Of a stretch of DNA of 41,552 nucleotides, positions 21,001-30,212 are shown piece after piece. The notes under the pieces were generated by a model. The model did not search any database and was not told where the DNA came from. It worked only from the letters and a program-made list of their open reading frames with translations. Both the position numbers and the translations under genes were made by a program. The DNA comes from Salisapilia sapeloensis (Eukaryota; Oomycota; Peronosporomycetes; Peronosporales; Salisapiliaceae), in assembly GCA_023334545.1 (NCBI GenBank), contig JAADVB010000171.1, positions 1 through 41,552 on the forward strand. Reading direction: 5' to 3'. Each line of letters starts with the position of its first letter. Positions within the stretch are counted from its first letter, which is position 1.

Positions 21001-21598
21001 GCATCTCCATTGGCAGTAAAGAACACTCGCTTATGCATACGATATAGTGGGAAAAAGATATATTGAAGTGCCAAGTTAGGTTTCCATAGCATGTAGCGAC
21101 TCCGACTCGGCAATTCTCAACGAACTCAGAGCTGTCCGATTCGATTACCAAGGATAGAGTTACGAAAGGCGAATTATCAGTCATGCCGAACCTATATTCA
21201 GCGCGAATACGGTCTAGATGATGTTGAAGGGTATTCCTATTTAAGCATAATTTGTCGCGAAAAAACTCGCCTAACTGTTGCAACTTTAACACACATCATG
21301 CTACAACAAGCATGGAAACTGGTATCTCGATTTAAATCTAAAGCAGAGCACAAGAGGGGAGATGTAGTAACAACATAAAGTGGCATCTCCATTGCCAGCA
21401 CCATACACTTGCTTCTGCGATCCTAATTTGGCGAAATACTTACATTAAAGCATTTCGTTGGGTTCCATTGGGAAGTGGCAAAGCAAAATCGGCGATTCTC
21501 AACGAACGCGGAATTGTCTGGTTCGATTATCGTTAGTAGAGCTACAAGATCTTTATCCTCAATTATGCTGAATCGGTATTCTGCGTCAGCACGGCCTA
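21001..21598 (-). repeat. two diverged copies of a 216-bp coding-like module, offset 382 bp
   Basis: Bases 21001-21216 align with 21383-21598 without gaps at a constant offset of 382, at roughly two-thirds identity by eye. The match is also visible as protein on the minus strand in the same relative frame: AEYRF, then IESDSSEFVENCR versus IEPDNSAFVENRR, then VATCYGN versus FATSQWN, then PMEMRI versus AMEMPL. Similarity extends a little upstream (NTLQHHLDRI / SLIKYSLGRA). The second copy has a stop at 21423-21425 that the first lacks. I do not recognise the family. Best read as decayed copies of one gene or mobile element module; an active spliced gene is less likely. Confidence 0.65.
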
Positions 21599-22074
21599 AA
21601 CTGTATTTGATGAGAGAAATGGCGCGATCGAACCTACCTCTACTTGCCTGCCGTGGTTGAACTAGCAAGCAAATTTCAAAAGCGGAAAGCCGGAGCAACG
21701 TTGTATGGAAGGTGATCTAGGGTGGAGTACCACAGTTCTAGCGCATTACATGATGGTCACAGGCGACTTATCACTACAATGGCTGACCGAGAGAGTGACA
21801 CAGCGCCTCCCAGATACCGATACAGAATGTTCATTACAAATGCTGCCCATGGCGAGTTATCCCTGGGGCTCTACGATAACGTAGGTGAAGGCGCTCAAGT
21901 CATGAGATCTTTCGTATCATTTCAATAAGCACTCGCGGCTACACACGCACGCCAGCACCCAGAAACACGCCACTTCGATCTGCGCCTCTACCTGTGTGCA
22001 TGTGGAATGGATAAAATGCGAAGAAAAATAGCAGAATTCTCAATATACTTTTTTTAGACTTAACAGCAAGAATA
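21599..22074. other. spacer, 476 bp
   Basis: A plus-strand frame of 68 codons at 21722-21928 (with RYRYRMFITN and LSLGLYDN) is vaguely like the EYRF module on the opposite strand, but this may be chance. Nothing else was seen. Confidence 0.4.
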
Positions 22075-22404
22075 CTATCGCAAAAACGTGCGTACAAATT
22101 CATCTCGCAAATGTATACGGCCTCCTTCGGGAAATCCGAGGATCAGTGCATACAAAAAGCGCATGGAAATCAAGTCTGCGATCCAGTCGGCGATTGGTAC
22201 AAATTTTCCAGCGGTGGGTGCTACTTCCGGGAAGGTTTCGCCGCAGCTGCGATGGTACCACCATGTTTTTGTCTTTCTTACGTCAGCGCTTTCGGCCGGA
22301 TTGTAGAGAGCATACTCTTCCAACTTCGCTTGTAATGCGTTCGTGTTCGTTGAACGGCAGCGAACGCCGTTGAATTGGATCTTATCGTGATGTCCTCCCG
22401 ACAT
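22075..22404 (-). CDS. small conserved-looking protein, possibly mitochondrial
   Basis: From ATG at 22404 the product is 109 aa (MSGGHHDKIQFNGVRCRSTN...). The frame stays open further upstream without another ATG until it runs into noise, so an upstream exon is possible; a GTATGT donor-like site lies in it at about 22438. The body reads like a real protein: LQAKLEEYALYNP, KTWWYHRSCGETFPEV, PTAGKFVPIADWIADLI, MRFLYALILGFPEGGRIHLRDEF. The Arg/Ser-rich, acid-poor start would suit a mitochondrial presequence. I cannot name the family. It lies tail to the repeat-rich spacer and head to the next plus-strand gene. Confidence 0.5.
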   Translation of the reverse strand: MSGGHHDKIQFNGVRCRSTNTNALQAKLEEYALYNPAESADVRKTKTWWYHRSCGETFPEVAPTAGKFVPIADWIADLISMRFLYALILGFPEGGRIHLRDEFVRTFLR

Positions 22405-22728
22405 TGCCGATGCAATTCGAAGCTTCCGCACATACCTCGCCTGAGCTAGCAAGACCTTCGCACTGCTGGTAGGATGGCACCTTGCAAAATTAGTGCAAGA
22501 CCATGACCAACGCGACGCAATTTTTCACTTGTATCGCTCTCGATCGTGTGCTTCTTACAAAGCGTGGCATGTCGTGCCGAGCACTTTTTTCGTTGAAGTT
22601 ATATGGCTTCATTTTTTTCACAATCCGCCTCGTCTGCGCAGATCCATCTTGAGCATCCCCGTTCCTGGTCCCGAGGCACGAGCTCGTCCATTCCTTAATT
22701 CTCCACCTCAAGTGCAAATCAAACAAGC
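22405..22728. other. divergent spacer with promoter-like motif
   Basis: 324 bases between a minus and a plus gene. It contains TCATTTTTTTCAC at 22609-22621, similar to the oomycete initiator plus flanking-region element. The open frames on both strands here look spurious. Confidence 0.45.
22609..22621 (+). promoter_or_regulatory. possible oomycete Inr/FPR core promoter
   Basis: TCATTTTTTTCAC, 107 bases before the ATG at 22729, resembles the published oomycete initiator (TCATTYY) followed by a CAWTTT-like block. The match is partial and the sequence is T-rich, so chance is possible. Confidence 0.3.
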
Positions 22729-23280
22729 ATGGCTGTTGCAAGGCGACCGAAGAATAAAGTCAAGTACGCGAATCAGAAAGTGAAAGCGCAGGCTCCGGAT
22801 GACAAGGACAACCGCCGATGTCGGTATCCGAGCAAAGTGTGCTTAAACAATCGCGTGGAAAAACGCAATGGCGAACTGCACAATTTCTGTGAGTACCACC
22901 GCCAGAAGGCGAATGCGAATCAGCGTCGTATGGAGTCGCGCAGAAAGGAAGGGCAGCACTTGAAACCAAAGACGCCGTCGAGTCGACGAAGCAAGCGCGT
23001 GGCCAAGCAGCAGTCCACCAAGCTCCGTCGATCGAACAGTCTCGATGGATACTTGGACGATATGACTATTGAAACGCCAACCGAGACACCGCGATCGTTG
23101 CCACTGAGCTACTCGTGGACGGACGCTGACTCGAGTCTTGTGGTCGATGCTGCTGGTGACTTCATGCTGCCAGATACATCGATTGAGACCGAGCCATTTG
23201 ACTCGCCCATTGGCTTGTACGAAGAAGATCTATTCTTCCTCGACAGCTTTTTGGACGAAATGTATCCAGTACAAGTATAA
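22729..23280 (+). CDS. basic Cys/His-motif protein, likely nuclear
   Basis: 183 codons, no intron. The N-terminal half is very basic and holds a compact C31-x6-C38-x15-C54-x2-H57 pattern inside CRYPSKVCLNNR and FCEYHRQKANANQRR. The spacing recalls the plant WRC zinc motif (C-x9-C-x10-C-x2-H) but is not the same. Residues 77-100 carry RRSKRVAKQQ-type nuclear-localisation sequence. The C-terminal half is acidic and aromatic, ending EEDLFFLDSFLDEMYP, the kind of sequence seen in activation domains. I recall similar short Cys/His proteins in other oomycetes, without a known function. DNA or RNA binding with a regulatory tail is inferred only. Confidence 0.75.
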   Translation: MAVARRPKNKVKYANQKVKAQAPDDKDNRRCRYPSKVCLNNRVEKRNGELHNFCEYHRQKANANQRRMESRRKEGQHLKPKTPSSRRSKRVAKQQSTKLRRSNSLDGYLDDMTIETPTETPRSLPLSYSWTDADSSLVVDAAGDFMLPDTSIETEPFDSPIGLYEEDLFFLDSFLDEMYPVQV

Positions 23281-23497
23281 GCAAGGAGTGCACGATGGAG
23301 GCCCACTCCCCCACGTACCGAAGATACACATGTACACAAGAACCGAATTTCATAGATTGCTACCAGTAGATAGAAAAAGTAAGATGTACGAAAAAAAGAC
23401 GAATTTTTCACTTAGAACCACATGTTGAAGTGATACAGTACGCGTCACAGAATGTGGTACGTTGTAACGATTGGTTGAAATTGAAGTGGAACACCAA

Positions 23498-23512
23498 TGA
23501 TTGGCTGAAAAG
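23498..23512 (+). promoter_or_regulatory. CCAAT-type element upstream of WDR12
   Basis: TGATTGGCTGAAAAG, 43 bases before the WDR12 ATG. The same 15 bases occur before DBP5 at nearly the same distance. A weaker copy, CGATTGGTTGAAATT, lies at 23468-23482. Confidence 0.45.
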
Positions 23513-23555
23513 GACTCGTCGTCACCTCCAATAAATCGGACAACGAAATATCAAA

Positions 23556-24888
23556 ATGGACGAAGAAGAAGGACCGCAGGTACAGAGCTGCTTCTACGTT
23601 CTATCTCTACTTTTGTATACCTAAAATATGTTGCAAAAGGACTCATGTATCTACTCGTGTGCGATTTACCTAGGTTCGTGTGAAATTCGTGACACAAAAT
23701 GAGGCCATTCGAGTTACGGAGACGCCATTCGCCGTCCCGACTCGACTCAATCGCAAAGGTCTCTCTCAAATCGTCAACCATCTTCTGAACACGGAATCTC
23801 CTCGACCGTTCGACTTTCTCATTGAAAATCGATTCCTGCGATCGTCACTTGCCAAGTACTTGGAAGTGAATGAACTATCGGAAGAGACCCAATTGACACT
23901 CGAGTACGTGGAAGCCTTGAAGCCTCCGACGCCACAGTTCGAGAACAACCATCCGGACTGGGTCAGTGCAGTCGCTTCCTCTCCATCCTCGGAATTCGTA
24001 TTCACAGGGTCCTACGATGGTCACATTCGCATGTACAATGCCAGTGGCGAATGTCTCGCCACTTGTAAAGCTCACAACGCTCCGATCAAATCTCTAGACC
24101 TGTCCACCTCCGACAGCAAGGATCTAGTCCTCGTGTCCAGTGGTAAAGACCAGACTGGTCGAGTCTGGATCGTCAATGTCTTGGACAAGTCCATTTCTCC
24201 ATCCGCTGCCTTGTCCGGCCACCTCAATAGTGTCGATAGCATCGCTCTTAGTAGTCAAAACCAAATCGCATCTGGTAGCTGGGACAACACCGTCCGGTTA
24301 TGGGAGCTCCCATCCACGGACGTTGCGCCTCCAAGTGCCAAGAAGCGAAAGAGCAGTAAAGCAGTAGAAACGTTAGCCAACGTCGAGGCCGAGGCAGTGC
24401 TTGTGGGTCACACGAGCAACGTCACGGGCGTCTCGTTCCACCCGAAAGACTCGACTAAACTGTATTCCGTCTCGACAGATCGATCGGTCAAGATGTGGGA
24501 CCTCACGACCCACTTGGCAGCTCAGACCATGATTGGCTCTCGCGCCATCTCGTCTGTAAGCGTTCATGAGGACGGTCTCGTCCTCACTTCCCACCCGGAC
24601 CATTGCATCCGACTATGGGACCCGAGAGCTTCAGATGCTGGTGATCAGTTCGTCCAACGGACGTTCCAATCCCACAAGCAGTGGGTGTCGAAAGTCGAGT
24701 GGAAACCTAGTTCCTCCCTCTTCGCCTCGTCTTCCTACGACGGCAGTGTCAAAGTGTGGGACATGCGTAGTGCCGTGCCACTGCATACGATCGAAGCGCA
24801 CAAGGACAAGGCGTTGGACGTCACGTGGACGTCTTCTGGACTTGCGAGTGGAGGTAGTGATAGCCAACTAAAGCTTTTTTCCGTTTAA
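23556..24888 (+). CDS. WDR12: ribosome biogenesis WD-repeat protein WDR12/Ytm1
   Basis: Exon 1 is 23556-23579 (MDEEEGPQ) and exon 2 is 23674-24888. A 94-bp phase-0 intron (23580-23673, GTACAG...CTAG) restores the family start, GPQ-VRVKFVTQNEAIRV. The product is 412 aa, close to the usual length. Residues about 9-75 are the NLE domain (ETPFAVPTRLNRKGLSQIVN), which binds the AAA ATPase Midasin. Seven WD40 blades follow, with GSYDGHIRMYN, SGSWDNTVRLWE, STDRSVKMWD and SSYDGSVKVWD easily seen. WDR12 forms the PeBoW complex with Pes1 and Bop1 in 60S ribosome assembly in the nucleolus. Its stop lies 23 bp from the stop of the opposing DBP5 gene, so the two 3' UTRs probably overlap. Confidence 0.95.
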
Positions 24889-24911
24889 AACGATACATTT
24901 CTCTTTCTTTC

Positions 24912-26493
24912 CTATTCCCACGACAAGAGTTTCTCCAGTGCTTCAATGTCATCAGCAGGAGCTTCGTCGATTGGTTTCTTGTAAAAGTCTTCAATCTCGG
25001 CCAGATCTTCCTTACTCTTTTGGTCGTGGACAAAGTTGATCGCACAGCCTTTGCGTCCAAAGCGTCCAGTACGTCCGATACGATGCAAGTACGTCTCAGC
25101 GTCCTATAGAAAAGTAAGTATGATAGTGATGAAAGATACGATGTAAAACGTACAGGACGACGGTCTCTCGTCAATGGAATGTCAAAGTTAACTACGAGCG
25201 AGACGCCAGCAACGTCAATGCCTCGCGCTAGGACGTTGGTCGTGATCAGAACATTCGTTGTCCCGGCGCGGAACTCGTCAATCACTTGGTCACGCACCTC
25301 TTTCGCCATGTCGGCACCGTGCAATATACCAACCGAGTGTCCGTCATCACGCATACGCTGCGTAAGTTTCTTAGCCGTGTCTCGTCGATCGACAAAGATG
25401 ACGCACTTGCCAATCGTGATGATGGCAAAGATGTCCGACAGGATCTTGTACTTGTTTTCGTCGGTCTTGCAGTCGATCCAGAATTGTTTGATCCCATCGA
25501 GGGTCAACTTTTCCTTACGAACGGTGATAATGTTATGATCCGGAACCATCTTCTGGGCGAATTCACGCACATCATCCGGATACGTCGCGGAGAAGAGGAG
25601 GAATTGACATTTGTTATCATCCAAAAATTTCTTAATCGCCTTCGACCGATCGCGCATACCGTCTTCAGACACCATGACGTCCGCTTCGTCCAAGACGAAG
25701 ATCTTGACTTCACGAACGTCCAATAACTTGCGCTTGATCATGTTCTCGACTTTTCCAGGTGTACCCACGACGATCTGAGCTTTCACCTTCTGCTTGGCCG
25801 GAATGTCATTGCCTGGAATGGCCAGGAACGTGTCGACACCAGTGTACTTGCCCATGGCTTGCACGACCGCCATGATCTGACGCACGAGTTCACGCGTGGG
25901 AGCGACGCAGAGAGCTTGCGGTACCTTCCTTTCCACGTCGACTCGGAAGAGCATACCGAGGACAAACGTTGCGGTCTTACCACTACCGCTCTGCGCTTGG
26001 CCGATCAGATTCTCAGGTGGGCTACATTTGCAATTAGTTTACAAAGATCGAATAGGATACGAAGACGATGCCTTACTTTTGCAAGATGAGAGGGAGGGAG
26101 ACGGATTGGATTTTCGATGGTTTGGAAAACTTCATCGCGTACACGCCTTTCAGCAGTTTCTCGGGACTAGCATACGTGTGAGCAGTCGTATCCAAAGGTT
26201 GTATGAACATAAATAATAGTGTACAGGCCTAGTTCCTCGAACGTGACGGCAGAATAGAGGTTGGAGTCTGGATTGTTCTGTAGAACGTCCAATTCCGCCT
26301 TGTAATCCTCATCATCTAGACCTTGGCCAAAGGCGAGAATGTCTTCGAGCGCGTCTGTGACTTGCTCGACGCTGTCGTTTTTAGCTTCTTCAGAATTCTT
26401 CTTTTCGGACGTATCTGGGGTAGCTTCCGTCGGGATCTCCTCCGGCTTTTCGTTCAGCACGTCCTCCATGGTCTTGCCCTCGGTCTCGCTCAT
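24912..26493 (-). CDS. DBP5: DEAD-box RNA helicase DBP5/DDX19-like
   Basis: Four exons: 26225-26493, 26077-26166, 25154-26021 and 24912-25103. The introns are 58, 55 and 50 bp (GTACAC...CTAG, GTAAGG...GTAG, GTACGT...ATAG). The product is 472 aa. Motifs in order: an acidic N-terminus, a Q-motif region [32 protein letters not shown] in [29 protein letters not shown] and [26 protein letters not shown] and the [13 protein letters not shown] start, followed by [23 protein letters not shown], single out the DBP5/DDX19 branch. This helicase remodels mRNPs at the nuclear pore and acts in translation termination. Start MSETEGK is used; an ATG 18 codons upstream (26547) is in frame. Confidence 0.95.
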
Positions 26494-26535
26494 TTTGCTC
26501 GTTTTTAGATGCGTAGATGGTTGTCTGGGCGGTAT

Positions 26536-26550
26536 CTTTTCAGCCAATCA
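26536..26550 (-). promoter_or_regulatory. CCAAT-type element upstream of DBP5
   Basis: Minus-strand TGATTGGCTGAAAAG, 42 bases before the DBP5 ATG at 26493. It is identical over 15 bases to the WDR12 element. If translation starts at the upstream ATG (26547) the element would overlap the coding region, which favours the 26493 start. Confidence 0.45.
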
Positions 26551-27455
26551 AGTTGGTAGTGTAGGTTATGTTGGACTGGGATTGATAGAATAGCGTCCTG
26601 GAAATGTATGCTTATTTTGGTATTTACCAAAGTATATAAGAACTTTTATTTATTGGGACAATGGTCATCTGGAAGAGGTATGGCCAGGTTACCACAAGCT
26701 TTTGAGCTTGTAGACGGCTGTATTGGTATTGTACCTGTACAACTTGGTTACTTTTGGTTACTTGGTTCAAAATATTTCTTATGCGATTGAATTGACTGCA
26801 TTGAAGACTGCATTGAAAGTTGCAAATACTATCCCTACTGTTTCGCCACTTCCGAGCGGCTAGATAGCCACGCTAGGCATATTGACACTGCAAACACATC
26901 TCTAAGCAATAGCTCTCTTTTTATTTGTCTTGTTCGAGCTTATCTAAACGACTCTGTTTGATTTCAAGTGAAAAGATATCCACATCAATCGTGACGACTT
27001 TCACTGTCCTCTGCCTGCTAACTTGAGCACCTTGTCACAATCAAGCTTCGTCGGTGTAAATCATCCCTACTTGAGAGGAGGATACCGGTGTTCAACCAGG
27101 CTCTGCTTGCAAACGTTGTAACCAAAGCCAACAAGCACCAATATATCCATATCAACAATGACCGAATGTACCTATCAGAAGAAAGTGATAAGCTAAAGAC
27201 GAAGATGGTACAGCAGCACAAATAATTTAAAGCCTAGGTCATGTCATGCACGCTGCAGCATGCATGCAGCACGAGTCGATCTCAAGCTATCTCTTCCGTC
27301 GTTTCACAGAAAGACCATTTTCAATCAAACCAATCAACATCTAGATCCAAAAATAAACTCTGTGGGATTGGTAAAAAAAAGTGAACCCATGTCTTAGTTT
27401 AATATACCCGTTTCGCTAGTCACTTTTTTCTCCACCCTGGAACTACTTTTCAGGA

Positions 27456-27469
27456 TCATCCATTTTCAC
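27456..27469 (+). promoter_or_regulatory. possible Inr/FPR core promoter of PDZ gene
   Basis: TCATCCATTTTCAC, 14 bases before the ATG at 27484, resembles an oomycete initiator followed by the CAWTTT flanking element. The distance to the ATG is short, so the assignment is tentative. Confidence 0.3.
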
Positions 27470-27483
27470 CCTCGAGCTCCCTC

Positions 27484-30018
27484 ATGGCGAATGAAGACAC
27501 CCCAGGCGACGACAGCTCCATAGCTCTGTCTCTCCGAAACACCTTCTTCGATACCTTCAATTCAACACCTGCAAATACCGCTTTAACACAAGACGTTGAC
27601 ATAATCTACGAAGACGATGGACCTCTTTTACTAGACCTGAATTCGAGAGCAGACTCGACAGGTGCATACGTCAAAGGATTTCGTCAGACGCAAGATGGCG
27701 ACATTGGAGCAGCAGAAGTTGATGGTCGAATCCATTCAGAAGACGAACTGTACGCTATCAACGATGAAATTGTGACGAATTGGGCGTTCATGGATATCAT
27801 TCAGCAAGCAAAGGAAGCCTCGTTTCCACGCAAGCTCACATTTCGTTGTAAAGTTTCCGATAAGAAGCAGTTAGAACCGCTTTCATTCGTTACGAGAGCA
27901 TCGTCCTGGTCTGTAAAGATGGGTCAAATGGCAAGTGAAGCTCGATTTAAACGAACTCCGTCTTTCGATCGAGGAAGTGAGAAAGAAGACGAGAGTATGG
28001 CAACTCCGACAAGTTCTCGAGGTGAACCGTCTAATGATGTCGGCACGCCTCCGTCTAAAAAGTCTCGAGATTCCATCTCTGCATTTGATAAAGTCCGAAT
28101 CTCAGGTGCAGATACGATGAAAAACCTGATTAAACGAATGCATGGAGGCAATCGTGATAATGTCGATAGAGAAACACTTGTGACATACATGGAGGACATG
28201 GACATTCGTATCGATATGGACAGAAACGACAATGAGACCGTCAGTAGTGAAACGGACGATGATGCAGACGACCAACAGGTACAGACTGGTGCTACCTTCA
28301 CCGTCGTAATCAACGGAAAACCATTGGAAGACGTCTTGGAGAATGATTTGAGCCAATTGCAGTGTGCGTGGTATCGATTTAAAGGGCAGGAAGATGGGGA
28401 AGACGTACAGCAGATCCAGCGTCTCTCATCTGGTCGATACGTTCCATCCGTAGATGACGTCGGCTCTAATCTCTCCGTCCAAGTCGCATCCACTCAGTTT
28501 CCACAAGTCAGCAAGTACATGTCATGTCCTCATACCATCGCACTCGATCCAACGGTACGAGAGATGGTCGATGTTCTGCAAGAAGCAGGCGTTGGCACGT
28601 TCTCTGCCACGCTTGCATCGAATGAACTCGAGAGTTTCCAGCTAAAAATCACATCCGAGTGCGTTCAATTGATTAAAATCACAGAAGGAGACGACGATGG
28701 AGGCATCGTCTCCAACTCGCTCTACCATCCGCATCTCCAAGTGCTTTTAGACCCAATGGATGACCGACAGTTCACGTTCAAAGTCCAGGCGTATGGTCCT
28801 ATCCTCGGAGCTGCCTCAGATGACATTTGTGACGTCCAGAATCGAGATCGATTAGCAAGTGTCTCTGCCTTCCAATTGCATGCTCCTAATCGACAGCATC
28901 GAGATATCTTGTCTTTACTTATCCGTCGCTTCCGAGGAAATGTATTGTCCGAGGAAGAGGAAGGGATGGCCTCTAGAGACGAATTAGGTTTGTATCTCGA
29001 CCCTGCGTACGACCCGACGAGCTCTGCATCGATAGTTAATGGAGTTGACAGCAGTCCATCCGAGTGGAAGGACGGTAGTGGCCAGTGGAGTGACTTGATG
29101 GAGACGGAGAGTGGGGAGACAACGGAAAGAGACCGTGCTTGGACGCTTGGACCGGAAGTAACTGTCCAGCAGTCGCAGACGAAGGAGATGTCTGTGCTTC
29201 GAGAGAAGCTTGCGTCCTTGTCTGTGCAACTGGCATCGGCTGAGATGGAACATAAGCAACTACAGCAGACGATCGATACGATGGATGAACGTGCTCAGAC
29301 GCAGGAGATGCGTGTGCAGGAGCTTGAACGGACATGTAAGCAGCTACGACATGAAAAGTCTGAGTTGGAAAAAGTGAAGGAGACGATGGAGGTAGAAATG
29401 GAGGATATGAAGGAGAAGTTGACGCCGTTAGAGCCTGTAGAGACAACGGAGGATAGTGCGCAGACAGAGTGGGCAGAAGAGGAAGTAAGTCGAGAGGAAC
29501 TCATGGTGACGATTGACAGGTTGGAGAGACTTGTGGAGAGGAAGGATGCTGATAAAGCTTCGATCGAGCAACGTCTTATCGACGTTACATCCGAAAGGAA
29601 TGCTCTAAAGCACCGGTCAGAGGAACTTGCAAAGGAATTAAAAGTAGTGGTGGGTCAGCATCGATCGGTTGATGACGTCGAAGCGCAATTGGCAGAACGG
29701 AACCACTTGGCAGCCCAATTGGCCATGGCAAGAGCTGATTTAAAGCAGACACAGGACGAGATGGAAGAGTACAAGGACGCGTATGAAGTGATGCGACGAG
29801 AGGAAGGTTTGGGTGAGAAACAAAAGAGTCGCAAGCGTTTATTTTCTCAGAACGTCGAGCTCCAGCGTGTCGTCCAGCAATTGACAGAGAGTTTGAACGA
29901 TACCAAGATCCAGCTATCTACTTCTCGAGACTTGAATCGAGCTTTGGCTGAAAAAGTACAAGCTGGTCATTGTGGTGATCAGACGCTACCATCAGATGAT
30001 GAAGATGAAGAAGAGTAA
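27484..30018 (+). CDS. PDZ-like and coiled-coil protein, oomycete type
   Basis: 844 codons, no intron seen. Residues about 38-123 look like a PDZ domain: DDGPLLLDLNSR as the peptide-binding loop and strand, GAYVKGF, a GRIHSEDELYAINDEIV turn, then FMDIIQQAKEASFPRKLTF. Residues about 270-345 hold a small beta domain (TFTVVINGK, CAWYRFKG, SSGRYVPSVDDVGSNLSV), a pattern I associate with other large oomycete proteins. From about 565 to 830 the sequence is a long coiled coil with regular hydrophobic heptads, ending in an acidic DDEDEEE tail. Between them are Ser/Thr-rich, probably disordered linkers. The layout suggests a scaffold, perhaps at a membrane or the cytoskeleton; partners are unknown. 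Confidence 0.85.
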   Translation: MANEDTPGDDSSIALSLRNTFFDTFNSTPANTALTQDVDIIYEDDGPLLLDLNSRADSTGAYVKGFRQTQDGDIGAAEVDGRIHSEDELYAINDEIVTNWAFMDIIQQAKEASFPRKLTFRCKVSDKKQLEPLSFVTRASSWSVKMGQMASEARFKRTPSFDRGSEKEDESMATPTSSRGEPSNDVGTPPSKKSRDSISAFDKVRISGADTMKNLIKRMHGGNRDNVDRETLVTYMEDMDIRIDMDRNDNETVSSETDDDADDQQVQTGATFTVVINGKPLEDVLENDLSQLQCAWYRFKGQEDGEDVQQIQRLSSGRYVPSVDDVGSNLSVQVASTQFPQVSKYMSCPHTIALDPTVREMVDVLQEAGVGTFSATLASNELESFQLKITSECVQLIKITEGDDDGGIVSNSLYHPHLQVLLDPMDDRQFTFKVQAYGPILGAASDDICDVQNRDRLASVSAFQLHAPNRQHRDILSLLIRRFRGNVLSEEEEGMASRDELGLYLDPAYDPTSSASIVNGVDSSPSEWKDGSGQWSDLMETESGETTERDRAWTLGPEVTVQQSQTKEMSVLREKLASLSVQLASAEMEHKQLQQTIDTMDERAQTQEMRVQELERTCKQLRHEKSELEKVKETMEVEMEDMKEKLTPLEPVETTEDSAQTEWAEEEVSREELMVTIDRLERLVERKDADKASIEQRLIDVTSERNALKHRSEELAKELKVVVGQHRSVDDVEAQLAERNHLAAQLAMARADLKQTQDEMEEYKDAYEVMRREEGLGEKQKSRKRLFSQNVELQRVVQQLTESLNDTKIQLSTSRDLNRALAEKVQAGHCGDQTLPSDDEDEEE

Positions 30019-30212
30019 GAGAGGACTTGTATTTATATTTTTCTTTGACAATTGAAAATCCACTTTTATCTTGAAATTTGTATTGGAGCGTACCCACTTG
30101 TAACACCCAGAAAGAGCTTAAGGCGATCAAGTCCAAGAGCACTTGACCTCCGACGAGCTACTTTCATTAGAGCTGATACGCTGTACTTTGCTTTAGATAC
30201 CTGTAGGATAGA

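Larger units (their letters stand above)
26494..27483. other. divergent spacer, 990 bp
   Basis: Promoters of DBP5 (left) and the PDZ protein gene (right) must lie here. It contains the CCAAT-type element at 26536-26550, a CATGCATGC-rich patch near 27248-27268, and an initiator-like motif at 27456-27469. No gene was seen. Confidence 0.5.

Noticed and set aside
27240-27270. CATGCATGC-rich patch considered as a palindromic binding site
   Set aside because: The symmetric core is only 10 bases and the flanks break the symmetry; such runs are common.
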